Assembly (NCBI GenBank): GCA_013339895.1
Contig: JABACO010000019.1
Span: forward strand, 6,220,768 to 6,284,767
Source of the DNA: Ephydatia muelleri
Lineage: Eukaryota; Porifera; Demospongiae; Spongillida; Spongillidae
DNA: 64,000 bases
Direction: 5' to 3'
The first letter of the stretch is position 1, and each line of letters starts with the position of its first letter. The notes below the pieces were generated by a model. That model did not search any database. It was not told the origin of the DNA and was given only the letters and a program-made list of their open reading frames with translations. Shown piece after piece: positions 43,790-59,000 of the stretch. The position numbers and the translations under genes were made by a program.

Positions 43790-44890
43790 TCATCACTGTC
43801 TCTTTTAGGCAGTTGCATTCATCACTGTTTTGCAGAGTGTTTGGCCCTTAATCTGTACCACAGCAAGCTTGTTTAAATCTCAACAGAGGAGGTCTTGGCT
43901 TAAGATCAGTAGCTGTTCCCTCCACAGCAACATCCTTGGTTCAATTAGCTCATCTTCCCCAGAGTTGGTGTCTAGTCATTGTTTCATAGATACTATTAAC
44001 CTCTTCAATCTCCAGGTTCCTGCAGAGGATACAGTATCCATCCCCCAAGTCCCATCTTCAGCATGACCTATCACAACAAATTGAAAATAGCCAGTTCTAT
44101 GCACTATACGACTCCAACAGCCTCTCCATTTACCTCCTCATGTTTACAGGTAGTCGCCTCTCCCAGGTTGGGGTTTGACATGACTCCCAATGAAAAGCAG
44201 TAGGCCAAATGGTGGCCTGGTCTGCCTCTAACACCAGAAGGTGGGGTCTGCGCTTACTGTCCTGATAAAGCTCTGGATGCACACCATGCAGTTACCTGTA
44301 AATATGGGGGAGATGTAGTGGCTCGCCATAACACTCTTTACAATGCTATAGTTCTGCAAAAGATAAAAACTGGAAGCTGGTGCTGGTTTGGGTCATGAAA
44401 GGAGGCTAACAAGGCCTGCAGATATACTGATTCCAAACTGGTCCATGGGTGATAAGCCTGCAGCCATTGATGTGTCCATCACTTCTTCGCTTATAGAAAG
44501 TATTTTGTCTGAAGTGGATGTAGTTGCAGATGCTGCAGCTAGGCAGATAGAGGAGAGAAAACACATACATCATAATGATCTCGTATGCTCAGAACTGTGT
44601 GTTCCACTAGCAGTGAAGACATTTGGTGCATGGGGAAGAACAGCAGGGCAGTTTTTCTGTAAGCTAGCAATTCAACATCAACTCAGGGTACCATGCTAAA
44701 TTCCATTGACAGCAGGCTAAGTCTACTCTTAGTTCGAGCCAATGCCATGGCCATTCTAATACAGCCACAACAATGGACCTGCTTGAGGGTTACAAGTAGT
44801 TTTTTGCATGTTTGTTTGTATAAATATGTGCATGCATGTTTAAGAAGGTATGCTTATTTAAAAAAATAAAATAAGATTTTAAAAAGTTAT
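43790..44890 (+). pseudogene. 5'-truncated, decayed LINE-like polymerase C-terminus
   Basis: Broken frames give, in order, WPLICTTASLFKSQQ, GGLGLRSVAVPS (the RGGLGLRS region after the reverse-transcriptase domain) and CAYCPDKALDAHHAVTCKYG (a zinc-ribbon-like C..C...H..C). Then come GGDVVARHNTLYNAI, RPADILIPNWSMGDKPAAID, VSITSSLIESILSEV and FGAWGRTAGQFF. This is the C-terminal part of polymerase proteins I know from sponge and coral retroelements. Frameshifts and stops abound. The loss of everything upstream and an A-rich stretch near 44,858-44,885 fit 5' truncation of a non-LTR element. Confidence 0.65.
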
Positions 44891-45166
44891 AACTATAGTA
44901 CATTAAGCACATTAGTATTTTATTATTATATCAGGTAGAAATGAGATAGTCACGAAATTTGACTCATGCAGCCACGTGGACTTGACCATAGCATATCACC
45001 TGAATCAAAATTAGCTGGGGATGGCCCAGATACGTGGCAAGCCTATACCATACATGTATTGTCATGGATATACATGTACATATGTAGTGTAGGTCAATTT
45101 GTGTACCGTATATTTTAATTATTGTATTTTCCAGGGCTGCCACGTTGCACAGTGAGCGGTTGTGAA

Positions 45167-45578
45167 ATGTCATCATTTACGAAAAGAGCCAAGTCTTTAA
45201 AGAGAACTCATAGGGAAAGAGGGCAGGTGCGATGGATTGAATGCGACTAAGTTGTTTTTGTTTTTTGTTGACGCCAGAGTATGGTTACTTCTAGTTGCAT
45301 TCTAGGGCCCATCTTGGCCTATTGGAGAAGCACAAAGACTATGTACTACGGGCAAGGTGAAAAACGATTAATCAATCTAATTGTATAATGTTTTAAACGT
45401 TGGCCTGCTATTCTTTCAGGGACTACCAGAGGAAAAAGAATCAGCTTAAGATATTGCAGGAAAAAGTGAGCGATTCAACTATTCCAATCGGCACACTATT
45501 CAGTTAACTGCATTCAGGCACGGAATCGCAATCCTGATGAGTTTTACTACAAAATGGTGAATACAAAATTGGAGGTAT

Positions 45579-45632
<54 letters not shown>

Positions 45633-46819
45633 GTGTGTGTGTGTGTAATTATTTTATTATGACTTGTGGCCTGCTGTGACCATTGCTTAGATAACGCCAT
45701 TGGATGTCTACTTTCGTCATTAAATACAATACTGTTGGTATGCATAATTGCAGATTTGCATGATACAAATCAAAATAATTGTCAGTTACAAATGTATTTG
45801 CTTTAAAAAATATAAGGGAAATGCTGCTCTATCCTGAAAGCACTTAACTCAAATGCAGCTGGTATTGGGAACCCATCCATGTTACAGGTCATTGTATGCA
45901 CTATATGCAGGATGGAAAACATGTTATTCCTGATTCAGAAGAAAACTTCACACCAGAGCAACTCTTGCTTATGAAGACTCAAGATTTGAAATATGTGCAG
46001 ATGAAGATGATGATGGAGAGAAAGGTACGAGGATGAGTCTGAGGGGATGGGGTGGGCTTGTCAAGGGTGGTATATGGGAGAGACCATAATGCTATTTTGA
46101 TGAAGATTTTATATTCTCTACACTATGCAGAAGGTAGAGAGGCTCCAGAGTAACCTTCACCTGCTTTCAAAAAATGCAGCTCCAGTAAATACTCATGTAG
46201 TATTTGTTGATCCTTCTGAAGGTGCTGCAATTTTTAGAATTCACTTCATTATAAGTTGCATGTGTGTTTTTACATGTAGCTGAAAGTAGCACACTATCCT
46301 CACCTCACTCGGTTGATTGCAACAATGGATCGGCAATAGTAGCTGAAGATCCAGCAGCTGAGGTAGGTACTTGCTGATTGTGGGGTGGGGTTTTTTTTCT
46401 TCATGTCACAGTGATGATGAGGAAGTGCAGGGGTACTGAATTTGCTTGCATGAGAGCAGAGACCAGGCACCTTGGTGCTTGACAGGAGATTTTGCACATG
46501 CTGAGCTGTGTGGGAATGTTATTTGCAGATTGTGGTATGTGTAGATGTTTGTGTGACCCAACATTTCTTTGCAGAAGCTGAATAAGATGTGTAAATCAAG
46601 TTATCGAGAATTGCATCAAAGGATTAACAGACTCAATGATCTAAAACGTGTGGCACAGAAGATGAAGACACAGAAGGATTTAGTGGTACGAAGGGGTTAG
46701 TCTTTGAAGCAACATTTTATAACTACTCATGGTTACAGCGTGGGGAAAAGTGCAAGCGAATACCTGGTGATGACAAGACTCCTGTCACTTATAAGTGGCA
46801 GAAGGAGCGGAAAAAGTGA
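45167..46819 (+). CDS. UTP11: U3 snoRNA-associated protein 11 (UTP11)
   Basis: Part of the small-subunit processome that matures 18S rRNA in the nucleolus. Nine phase-consistent exons, 234 aa: 45167-45226, 45295-45356, 45420-45465, 45518-45574, 45911-46024, 46131-46221, 46280-46362, 46575-46685, 46739-46819. Family features: KRAKSLKRTHRERGQ, AHLGLLEKHKDYVLRARDYQ, RNRNPDEFYYKMVNTKLE, DGKHVIPDSE, then TPEQLLLMKTQDLKYVQMK, HVVFVDPSE, a Ser-rich linker, KLNKMCKSSYRELHQRINRL, and the C-terminal TYKWQKERKK-stop. Human UTP11 is 253 aa, so the length is normal. I chose the exon 2 acceptor at 45,294 because it alone keeps phase. The next gene, AAR2, starts 187 bp downstream on the same strand. Confidence 0.95.
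45579..45646. repeat. (GT)n microsatellite at a UTP11 donor site
   Basis: Begins four bases after the donor of UTP11 exon 4 (GGAG|GTATGGTGTGTG). Confidence 0.95.
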
Positions 46820-47005
46820 TGAAAAGAATTCACTTCTTAATATCAGACATTTCAGTTACATCGAATTCTGCTGTGTGTATGTGTGTAATGTATGACAGAA
46901 AATATTTATTAGACCACAACTAATTTTTGCCCTGAGGAGTTAAACTTAACCTGTATGCCTCGGAGTGACGTTTTGCAAACGATAATAATTATACAGTTAC
47001 GCGCT

Positions 47006-50000
47006 ATGGATCAAAAAGTTGCAAAGAAGCTGTTTGAGGAAGGAGCGTTTCTTGTTCTGCTGGACGTTCCTGAGAAGGTTGAGTTTGGTATTGACTACAA
47101 TTGCTGGAATGTGGGTCCGCTCTTCAAAGGAGTAAAAATGATACCCCCGGGTCTTCACTTCGTGTTTTACAGGTCTGCCACAGTTAATGTAAACGAAAGC
47201 CGCTTTGTTTCTACTAGTGTACACGTGTGTCGTTAATGGATCGTCGAAGCGTGGAATAATATTATAGTAACTTGTTCGGGGTTAATGCATGTTTTTTTTT
47301 CCTTTTTTTTTTTCGGTTTTTTAAATTAATTTTTTGTTCTACGCATAGTGCTGTTTCTAGAGAAGGCCAAACAGCACCTAGAACCGGATTCTTTCATTTT
47401 TTTCAGAGACAAGAGGTAATGGAAACTTTCCCCCCAACCTTTTCTTCCTCTCAATATTTTTACAGGTGTTCGTGAAAAAATGGAGTCCATTTGCAGAGGA
47501 ACTTACCAGTAATGACGTAACTGATGAGATGGTCGAACGAATAAGACTGAGTAAGGTTAATAATTATATTGGGGGTGGGGGGGGGGGGGGGGGGGGTAAA
47601 TAATCATTAAATTGTACTAAGGAATGTTTTGACCTTTGCTATAATGGTACTACCATAAAATTGCCTTTGGATAAATTCCATTATGTATGGGTTTGTGATA
47701 GGCGACTTTGCCACTAAATTATTTACTACATGCATTGGTTTTGGAGAATTGTTGATCAGCAGCTTGTGCACACTAAGTATTGTCATGTTTCACACTTTTA
47801 AAAGTAACTTCCATGCTGAGGTCTTGTGTTTTTTTTTGTTTTTTTTTTTTTTTTTTGGCATGTGCATAAACACCACCCTACAGCTGTCTTGACAGGGCTA
47901 CCAGCCTGCATTTGAAAAACATAATAATAATAATGTATCGTAACCTCTACCGCTCACTTGTGCTGCAATCTTCATGGTTTTCTTTAAAATTGTAGATGTG
48001 AAGGACTTGGACCGCTCACTGGCTCCATACCCATATGAGTCATTGAAAAAGTGGGCGTCTTTAACAAATTACATATCAAAAGATGTGTTAGAAAGGTAAG
48101 TAACACATATAAGTAGCATATGTAGTGCAGTACAGTGCTTCTTCTAACCCAGGACCCAGCCCACATGTGGAGTCATCTCATCTGTAACAGAAGTTGAGAG
48201 TGAAGAATTCCACATGAAGGATAGGCATGCAGTACAGATGAAGGGTAGGTGATGTAATGATGAGTATATAACTGCAGGGTGTTTTTCCCCTGTCTTTACA
48301 ATGGCTGAAACCAACATAACTCTGTGAAGAGGACTGTTATTTGTTCCAACAGTCCTTTGTGATGTTCAAGTGAAGTGTAGTTAGTATGAAGCAGCTCAGA
48401 TTAAGTAGTGTGATTAATGACTGAACCTAACTATACAAGATTATTTAATAGTAATAGTTGCATTCGTCTGCCACATTTCAGGATTTTAGAAAATTTATCA
48501 TCACCCTTATTTACTGGCATTGTTCATAACCAATAATACCAAACAGCAATAGCTGTAGCTGTGCTCTTCCATGTGCAACATAATTCACCTTGTTGATAGG
48601 AATACGATCCATGCATACTTGTTATCTGTCTAAATGTAGAGTAACCAGTTATGTTGGAACTAGAAATTGGAATTATTCCTTGGTATTTTGTTTATCACTT
48701 TTAGCTTCTATTTTTGTGCATGTATGTTTGAAAACTTGTTGAGCTGAGACCTTTGCACATGTACTTAGTAAGGTGTTTGCATATCTACAGCCATATAATG
48801 TGCCTGCATATTTGCTTAGAAACATCTGTGATTATTTAGATGAGTCAGAAAACGCGGACACTCCTAGTGTTTCTATTCCGGGCGGAATGTTTGCTGGAGT
48901 GGGACAGTTTCCCAGCATAGAGAGAGAGCCTGCAAAGCCGAGCACAGACCTACCAGAACTCAAGTACAAGGCACAGTCAGTTCTACGGTTAGTATTAGTT
49001 TTATTGCATTGGTAAGGCACAATTGATGGTATTATACCAATGGTTGTAGTGTTTATATACAGTGTAATATTTATATATGTTTTAGTTGGTAATGGAAAAT
49101 GTAACGTACGTGATTTGAATTTCCAGTTCTGTTGAGTTGGTACACACAGATCTATGGTGTGGACCGTACCCATAGTGATCAACCTTGTGTTAAACCCTTA
49201 TGTGTACTGAGTGAACGTAGATCAAGCTGTAGAGTTTCCCTGCTTTCCAAATTCCTCAGTCCTTGTACTGATTAGTCATAAATCCTGCTGGTAGCCAATT
49301 CATTCGAAATGTGTGTGTTATTACAGTGTATGCATATTGCCTATAAGCTCAGTATGATCAGAGGATGACAAAAACGGAAGAATATTGCACGAACATTGCG
49401 GTTAGGTGGAAACAGCCAGTATGCATTCAACAAGTATTCAATTGTGTAGCTCCTCACTGGTTCTCGTCTGTTTGTACTCACATCTATAACTGACAATGTG
49501 TTTGATATTGACCTCACTAATGCCGTCATTTCCTTAATGCAGGCTCTCCGAGGTTCCAAAGCAGAAGTATCCTGCAGGTGCCACTCCACACCAAATCACG
49601 CAGTGTAACCTTGATCGCAGCTATGCCCTTACATCCATGCTACATGCATTGAATAATGGTAGGTGTTATGGAAGGTGTATGTGGCCAGGATTGCAGGAAG
49701 CTAGGGGCTGTGTACAAAAACAATGATGTCCCTGTTATTACAAATTGATGCACTTTGTGTTAGATTTTACCTTTGCCAATTATTATCACTATGCTTGACC
49801 TGCCATGTATATTTAACTGTCTGTTAATTTGTGCCCTGAGAATGGGCCACCATTGTTATGATCTCAACATCTTTTAAAGAAATAGACACTTGTCTTCCTC
49901 ACCTCACCCTTCCCTGGACAGTCATCTAACTCTTTGATCGCCAAGTGCGTACATGCATGCATGCACACACAACCGTTACACCATTCATGCATGAGTTAGA

Positions 50001-53000
50001 TATTGCGTGCAAAAATGTGTTGATCAGTCACAACTCTATGATGCATGCATATGCTGCACTTGTAACTTTACAAGTACATGTACAAAGTAATAATGTTTCC
50101 TCTCACACTGGTTAAAGAACCCCATTATTCAGATGATTTCACTTCATGTCACTAATGCATCACTTCAATACTCCAAGAACAAGAATGCGTAGCGCAGATC
50201 AGTGTAGTACATCATGCCAGTTCACTCCCCCCTTTTGCCAGTTCGTATTATGAGTTGTCGCGACAAAAGGTGCCAGCGGGTTATAATGGACACACAAAAT
50301 GAGCTTACAAACCGGGACCACATATGTTCAAACATTTGTATGACTGTGGGATTACATGCATGTCAGTATTGCACTTGCATGCATATTCAAAGTGATTTTG
50401 ATCAACACGATATAACACGTATCACTGCATGAATGGTGAGGCAGATAATTCTCGTTTTGTGAGCATGCATGCACTTGGCGTCAAAGAGCTAAGTCTGTTT
50501 AGGATATTTCAAGCAAGAGATAACACAATGAGGCTTCTAGAAGAACATTAGCTAATCACACTATCAAATCAGAATACAATGTTTTATTAGTTACATAAAA
50601 GTACTTTTAGTATGTGTCTGTATTTAAAATATGGAGATCATTTATATATATGCTCATGTATTGCATGAATACGTGTAATGTGAAAGTGTTCGTACTTCTA
50701 GATCTGGTGTCATATTATGTTCTTCAGTTGTACAGTGGAATTACCCAAATGCTGTTTTGTTCAGAGTCAGTGATTTGTATGTGCAAGTATGCATCATTTA
50801 ATTTGCAGATGAGAAAGAATTTCTTGGAGAACTCCAAATGTCATTTGTCTGCTTTTTGATTGGACATGGTAGGTGTTGTGCATCCCTTTACATTTGGTGT
50901 GATGTGGTCATTGTTCATGAAGTATGCGGATAGCTAATGCATACAGGGGCATATAGCTTCTGTTTCTTTGACAAACAGGGGGGAAGGGAAATGCATGCAT
51001 CAGTTTGCCACCACCCCTCACCCTCTCCCCACTCCAACTTTTAAAATATACTTGTAATGAGGATATGTAGCCACTACACTTTACTTGCAACATGTAGCAT
51101 GTAGTCGTAATTATCAGCTATGCAGTCTCCTTTACATAACGCACATATCATCGCAATCAATTACCTACTTTGTGACATCTGCCAAAGTACCAGTCTAGCT
51201 AGATGTTTGCTATTTGCCTGAACATTACATGTGTGGTGGGTGCTTCAGTATGAAGTTTCTTTAAAGCAATAAACCAAATTGAAAGGACAAGTATCCCCAA
51301 AAGATATTTATTGTGTGCGTTAAGATACAAAAGGGTATCTGGTTCAGCCTGCTGAATCAACTCCCTATATGTGGGTACATCTTATGGGGTTGCCTTTATG
51401 TTGCAGCCATGTTATCTCTATATGTGTGTCGATGGGCATGAACAAATCTTATTAGAGTGCAACAGGATAGCATCAGGAATAGCTTGAAATACTTTTGCAA
51501 ACAGTTTGACTGCAGTGGCAAATGTAAGGAATCTTGTGAGGGTGTGTGGGTAATGAGGGGCAGAAGCCCTGTGTACCCCTCCCACCCAGCTAGGGGATAT
51601 GGGGGGGGGGGGAGGGGGGAGCGCTAGCTGGAGCTTCCCAATCAAGCTGTGGGGCTTCGCCTCAAAAACTAATGCTTTTAACACCGCATCTGTGAAATTC
51701 GAGCACTTAAGCCCATTTTGTCGAACTCATAAAAACAAAAAATAGTCTCATTAGGTTGCTTACTAAAAATAATTGTTTAATGTTTTGAATCAACTCTCTG
51801 CATAATGTATGGCGCAATTTGCAGTATTATATCTATAGCTGATCGAAGCTTGTATTTATTTGAAGCCGAGAGGTCTAGCCCTTACTGATAAAAGGTACAC
51901 TTTTTTTGTACTGCTTTTAACACTCCAAAACAAATGCAGTTTGTTGAATTAGACTATAAAAATCGATAGGCTATGAAAAACTATGTTTCATATGCACGCG
52001 CCATCGTTTCCACTTGTGTCTTTTACCAGACGATTGCTCAATGGCTTTGGTCTCGTACCCAGTCCTATTTACATCAATCATTGCACACTTGCATAACAAA
52101 TAAATTGGTGTGTGTTGTACTACTATCAGTGTCTGATTTTTTCCATGTGTTCCTTGATACGAATGATGAGCTCAGATTTGTTACCAGTTTTTTTCAGACT
52201 GTTATGGCAAAGATAGGCTTGAAGCTCAAGCTTCGGCCACTTTGTGAGGTCCTTTTGCATATCACAATCCCAGTAGGATACCTTAATCTTCTTTTCTCCA
52301 TACTCTGCTACATCATCTGCACGAGGCCTTCCATGTATCTTACCAACATATTCTGCCTGTGGTTTGCTACCAATTCTTTGGTACACTGCCCTTATCTTTC
52401 CAGGAAGAGGAAGCTCACTTAGTCGAATTGCCTTCTGCAGCTGCATTTCATCCAATCTGGTATAGACACCATCAGCTGCTATCTTAACACTACCAAGTTC
52501 TTTATTGTCTCCTGCTTTCCAACATTCTTGGATGACATTGCTAACCTTGAAGGAGAGCTCTGGGTGCATGTTTTTTTTGTATGAGCCCAACCTGCATAAA
52601 AGTTCGGCTCAAATGTTGCGTATGTTGCTTCACCGTCACCTAAGAACATGCTTGCACTTTGATCAATAGCACCAGCAATAGAAAAGTCCATCCTTGCTAA
52701 AGGTTGATCAGCATGTTTCATGGCAATGTTAAAACATCATGAGATTCTGCAGTCCCATTGCACACATGCTGTTCAAGGATATGTGATTTGAAATGGTACA
52801 AACACTTGGCACACTGTGGATAAATGGCTCGAATTTCGTCTAATGCTTTCTCATTGTTACTTCGCATTTCTTTGCGTAGCTTCTCTCGTTTACTGACATC
52901 AGAGATACTCCTTTTGTACCTCTTTTTACACTTCTGTGCCTGTACACAGTTACTGCTGTCATCACTGTTGAGAAGAACAGTGACACCTGTAAAGTTGACG

Positions 53001-56000
53001 TTCACAGAGCCCATCTCATAGATCGTGGAAACTGCTTGGCATGATGGGATCAATATAGACTTGGATGGTACCATCTGCCCAGACTGTTGTAAAATCGATT
53101 TATTTTCTGATTGTCTATGGTTGTTACATACTGTGCTGCATAGAAATCCGAAATACCCATAATGGTGGAATAACAGCAAATCGATACGGGGCCTTGAAAT
53201 CTAACCTAACCAATAACACTGTCGAATTGTGCACAGGATTCTCCATCAATGCCACAGCAAGTTGCTTAGGTGTTGACACCTTTCTTCCTCCCTCTCCCTG
53301 GACAAGATAGTTATCCACATGAGTCTGCTGGTGCGAAAAGTGTGTGTCGCACGCATATTTTCCACTTTGGGCTTCATTGTGAAAATACACTTGGTCTGCC
53401 GGCCAGCTAAGTTCTTTGCATTGTCACTTTGAACAATGATTTTCTCAACATGGGGGAACCGTAGCTTCAAGGCACGAAAAGCTGCCTCCAAACAAGATAG
53501 TACAACGTTGGCATCTGCTTTCTGCTCTCCTTCTACAATACAGTCTATGAAATGCAGATTCACTTTATCTTGAGTGCTATCATTTTCCTCCAGATGTGTT
53601 GCATCGACTTGCTCAGAAGTGATATAGCCCTGTTCTTCATCACTGGCATCATCTTCAGTCTCATCTTGCCAGCATATTTTCACCTTCATTCTGAGTGTTC
53701 TCTTCCATCTCAGTTTCACCTTGAACATTATGCATGACAAACCCCACCTTACATATAACATCCTCATCTGCTCACCATCACCATTGTCACTCTGATTGCC
53801 AAGCTGATATTGCTCACCATTGCCCTCAAAACACTCTTCACCACTCTCAACATCATCTTCATCACTTTCATTTTGCTCATCATCCAAATTGACATCATTC
53901 ACCAACTCCATAGTACTGTAAAGTCTATCACCACATGCAGTTTCTCATCTTGAGACCCATCACTCTCATCATACACTCTACCTGTATCTGACTTTACATG
54001 AACACCAGCACCCCACCACAACATGCCCTACTTGCCATAATAACTGTCGCCACCTTCACGAAAACCCTTGGCAAGAAACGTTTGCTTGAAGTCAAAGACT
54101 AAATAAGCAGTTTTGGAGTCCATTTCTACCATGGCTTGCTTCATTCTGTGGTCTCGATGGGCAGCCTGCATAACATGAGCCATGTAGCGATAAGACCGGC
54201 TCTCGCACTGATGAATGGTCACAAGTACATCCTCAATTTCAGCCAACCTACTGGGGTCCTCATCTAGCTTGGACAGTGCCACATGCCTCAGCTTATCATA
54301 AAAGAGATAAGGGCCTCGCACTCATTAAGTTATACAAAATATATGGGACAGTTTCCGCGAAAATTGCCCCATGGTTAAAATGTTATAAAAATGCATCGCG
54401 TTTGAATCGCTATAACTTCCCAACGGATAACGCTATCAACTTCCTATTTTCAGCACTTCATACTACACCATTTCACTATGAAGTGTTGAAAATAGGAAGT
54501 CGATAGCGTTATCCGTTGGGAAGTTATAGCGATTCAAACGCGATGCCTTTTTATAACATTTTAACCGTGGGGCAATTTTCGCGGAAACTGTCCCATGTTA
54601 TTATAAACTTCAAAGTGAAATCGTTTGGGAGCCACAAGGTGTGAAAATATTGACCGCAAATGTAAACAGTGCTGAATATCTCGATGGGCATTGCATGTTA
54701 AACTCAATATTTTTACCACATATAGCTGTCATGAGAAGCTACTTTAGTTGAAATGGGTGTGGCTTTATGTTTCACACTGTGCGATATATTTCACTTCTTA
54801 TGCTTCATAACACTGGTATTTAAAAAACATCACTTTTTGTTTCGTTTTCCTCCACTTAACTGAAGAGTACACTATGTTCTTTAGGTCTTGCAAGTTTGAG
54901 ATGGCATGAAAAGCCATTCCCTTGGCCTTTGAAGTCAGTGTACAGGAGCTGCAATGAAACCTTATAAAGGTGATAATCAAGTGCTATGTAAACGTCTATG
55001 CAAACGCACAATAGGCGTTGTTACATGTACACAATAAGCACCGTGATATAGCTGGGAAAGGTGTCCGATATTGCTGTGGGAAATTATATTTCGCTTCTGA
55101 TTTTAAGTGCCTGTTTCGTTCATTGTTCCATTTCAAGTCCGTTGCGTTCGTTGTTCATTTCAGTTGCTGTTGCGTTCGTTGTTCCATTTCAATTCCGTTG
55201 CGTTCGTTCATTTCAATTGCTGTTGCGTTCGTTATTCCATTTCAAGTCCGTTGTCTTTGTTGTTCCATTTCAAGTCCCCGTGTAGAGAACATGTCATTCA
55301 AATTCTTACCGTATTGCTGCGATTCTCTGAGAGTCATACAAGGAAACATACTTGGGGTAGTTTGAGGCCCATGTCCAGCAGTCTCATCACAAAGTTTCCA
55401 TTGCTGCAGCTAACATCCAGACACAAAATTTGTTCCACCTGCCGTCAAAAACTGTATAAGTTGGCGCCCAAAGAATGTGTGTTGACAACTTCTGTCGAAT
55501 GTAGCATTTTGAGTGCAGCAAGCATAAGTAATGTTCCTGAACGCGAGGCTGATCAATGCTCCTGAATTCTCTGGATATGCAAGTACAGCGATTACATCGA
55601 TTGGTGCATGTAACCAAAATGATGAAGGTTTGAGACAAATACCAGCCACAGTGAACTTGAAGACAATGACAACGATTCACAAATCATGCTGGGTGCTGAA
55701 ATCAGCTGCAGTATTGTTTACATAGACGTTTGCATAGCACAAGATAATCGCCTTTATTGCATCTAGCTCAGGAATACACTGACTTCAAAGCATTATGCCA
55801 AGGGAATAGCTTTACAAGCCATCTTCAAACTTGCAAGACCTAAAGAACATAGTGTACTCTTCAGTTAAGAGGAGGAAAATGAAAAAAAAATTAAATACCA
55901 GTGTTACGGAGCACAAGAAGTGAAATATATCGCACAGTGTGAAATATAAAGCCACACCCATTTCAACTAAAGTAGCTTCCCATGGCAGCTATATGTGGTA

Positions 56001-59000
56001 AAAATATTTGAGCTTAACATGCAATGCCCATCGAGATATTCAGCATTGTTTACATTTGTGGTCAATATTTTCCCATCTTGTGGTTCCCAAACGACTTCAC
56101 TTTGAAGTTTAATATAATATATTTTGTATAACTTAATGAGTGCAACAAAATTACAAAATATTGGAAACATAGGTGTCAATAATTGTGTTGATTTGACCTG
56201 GAATGACCCATGTATGTTCATCTATGTAGAATGTCGAGACTTAGTGGAGTGCTTTAAGCTGCTATATTTGGGGTCTGATGAGGAGCCTCAGAAGTCAACG
56301 CTTTTTAAAAAGTAAGACAGTCACACAACCTCAGCTAAGACTGTGGATATGGGAATTGGTTTCTCCTGTCCTGTGCATGGGTTCAAGCAGAGATAATGTT
56401 TTAGAGGGTTTGGGAATGGCCAACCAAAACTAATTAATTCACGCCATTCTAGAACGAATCCTTACAAAAGCTTACATAACACACATGTACTCAATATGGA
56501 CAAAAGAGTTTTTGTCAGGCTTTTAGTTTTCTGTGTGCTTTTTAGCGTCATCTTTTCTTTTCTACCCATGCACTGTCATACGAAAATCCACAAACTGTAG
56601 TTCACATTTTGGCTATATCTTCAGCAGTACAGTGCTGTATTCACTGCCCCAAGACACGCTGATTAGAGATCATAAAAAGAGAATATCCTCACTTTCAGTG
56701 AGCTTCATCTGTTGCGTCAGCTCAAACTCCATACTTAAAAACAGTTCAAAGGTCATGTCATTCACACATACAAGACCACCACGTTTATGCTGTTAACCCA
56801 ATCAGCCGAATGAAGCTCTGGATTACAGAATCACCTAACCTATGAAAAGCTCAATGGAATTCGGTATGCTGCTGGATTTATTCCCAGAGCTCTCATAAAG
56901 AAGCTCCAGAAAAAAGAAAGAAGCTGATAACCCACTCTGTATCCTGTACTTATGTCTGGAAATGAAGATACAGCATCTGATGTTCTGATTGGGAAATAGC
57001 TCTTTGATGAGCTCTTTGAAAGCATTATGCCTAACATACTGAAGAAATATTAATATTGGGGAATGCTTACACTGGTCTTGATGACAGATAGCAGGTTTGA
57101 ACTTTTTTGCTCTACTTTGTGTTGTTAGGTAACTTGACCCTTCAGTTTAATAGTGCGATGTCTGTTGAGTGATTGCGTACCCATTGAAGTAATGATTTAG
57201 CTATCTTTAGAGCTAACTATGCAGACCTTATTGGAAGATAGAATGACTTTTTGTCTAGCAGCACACAGATCATCAGAATCCCATCAGCATAATCTATATT
57301 TGATTGTAGCATGATGCATGAACCTGATGCATGTAGTTCTGTAGTTCCCACCATTGTCACCTTGTTTGCACTAGACGACTGGCTTCTACGATGCTTAGGC
57401 ATTCATGAGTTGCTCCATAGACAGTTCTGCATCCCTACCTCAATAGTTTCCTCTTTTTACTCCTTGGTAGCATGAATTTATCATTCTGATAGCTTGGGTA
57501 TTCTTAGCAAACTCAGCCACATTTGGATTGTCACGCACGCAACCTCAATGCCTCTGTGCCCCAAAAGTGTTCTAGTGAGTCTTGGCACAAATGCTGACTC
57601 AAGAAGCATAAATTGCACACAAGGAAAAGTGAATAATTTGACAAATGATTTGCCTTGTAATGATAGGACAGTGTACATGCATGAGGGGGAAAAACTTACA
57701 TGTCACCTGAAGACCATATAACGTTTCTGCACTGATCAACATGTGGCTCTTCTCAGCTTTTGAAAACCTTGCCTTTGCTTCACAGAATGCTCTTAGTTCT
57801 GTAAGTATCCTAAAACAGCAGTCTCCAACCACTAAACAGGATAGAGATTAGATGCATTTTTATTTCAGTAGAATGCATGGTTATATGTAGAGAAGAACAA
57901 GATGAACATGTATCTCGCACATATCTGTACTTGATGTATATGGCAGTTGAAAAGGCTTCAAACGTATTACACTGTGTGAGAAGTTTTGAACATTCAATGC
58001 ATCGAAAATTTGTCAACCATGTTTACAAATCAGATTGGAAGCAAATCTTTAGAAACTGTGTCATTTATAATTTACAAAACCAATATTTAGGTGTGTATGC
58101 ATGTGTGCAGTTGTGTGTATAAATACAAAACAGTTACTATCAGAAACTTACCCATGCAGCTAAGTCAACTCTCATTTTGACAATGGAGTTAGGCCCGCAT
58201 GTTCATATTTGAACTTTGGAATCATTCGCACACCTACGCCTGGTGCAGTGTTGGTTTCATAGCAGTGCTTTAGATGGTCCCATACTATTCGTTTTCCATT
58301 GCATTGTATACGTTCATGAAATAAATGATTACACTAAAAATCTAGTGCCTCAATATGATGCCCATGCACCCTTGATAGCTGTGCATTCAAATTCTTACAA
58401 GTCTTATTGCATTGATGCTTACCCAGAGTCAGCCAACAGTTTCACATTCTTTTAACAGATGGGGTGGATCCGATATGAAATAAAGGTAACGCTTGTCTTC
58501 TGAACAAGGGTTATACACCTTATTAACAATCCCAGTTGCATCTGATGCACCCTTGTGCAGGCAGTCTCATCAACTTCCTGTTTGCTGAAGTTCTGTCCAT
58601 TGTCACACCCATTAACTTCATATGTAGAATTTATAAAATTGAACACCAAAACAAATGTACTTTTAGTTTCATATTTTCCTAACATTTGACAGCCTTGTAA
58701 ACCACTCAATGCCGTACAAGAGAATACTGTTTTGAAAAAAAGGCCATGAACTACTATCTTAGTAAGCTGTGGCTGGTTCGGTCCATCTTTTCCAATGGAA
58801 TGCTCAAATCTTGAGAGATGATTGCAGATGTGGTTACCTGAGTGTTTTTCAAACACAAGATCCTCTCTTATGTGCATTTCATCAAGACATTCTCCCTCTC
58901 AGGACAGCAGTCAGGTTTAGCAGCATCAATTAATGTTAAATTGCTGTCTACACGTAGACACATATCATCTACATGTTGACGATTTATTTAGTATTGTATA

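Noticed and set aside
47006-50868. Treating AAR2 exon 6 (48,744-48,987) as a separate gene
   Set aside because: Phase at both ends fits the flanking AAR2 exons, and its end (LPELK..QSVLR) aligns with the residues before the SELP/SEVP motif of the family.
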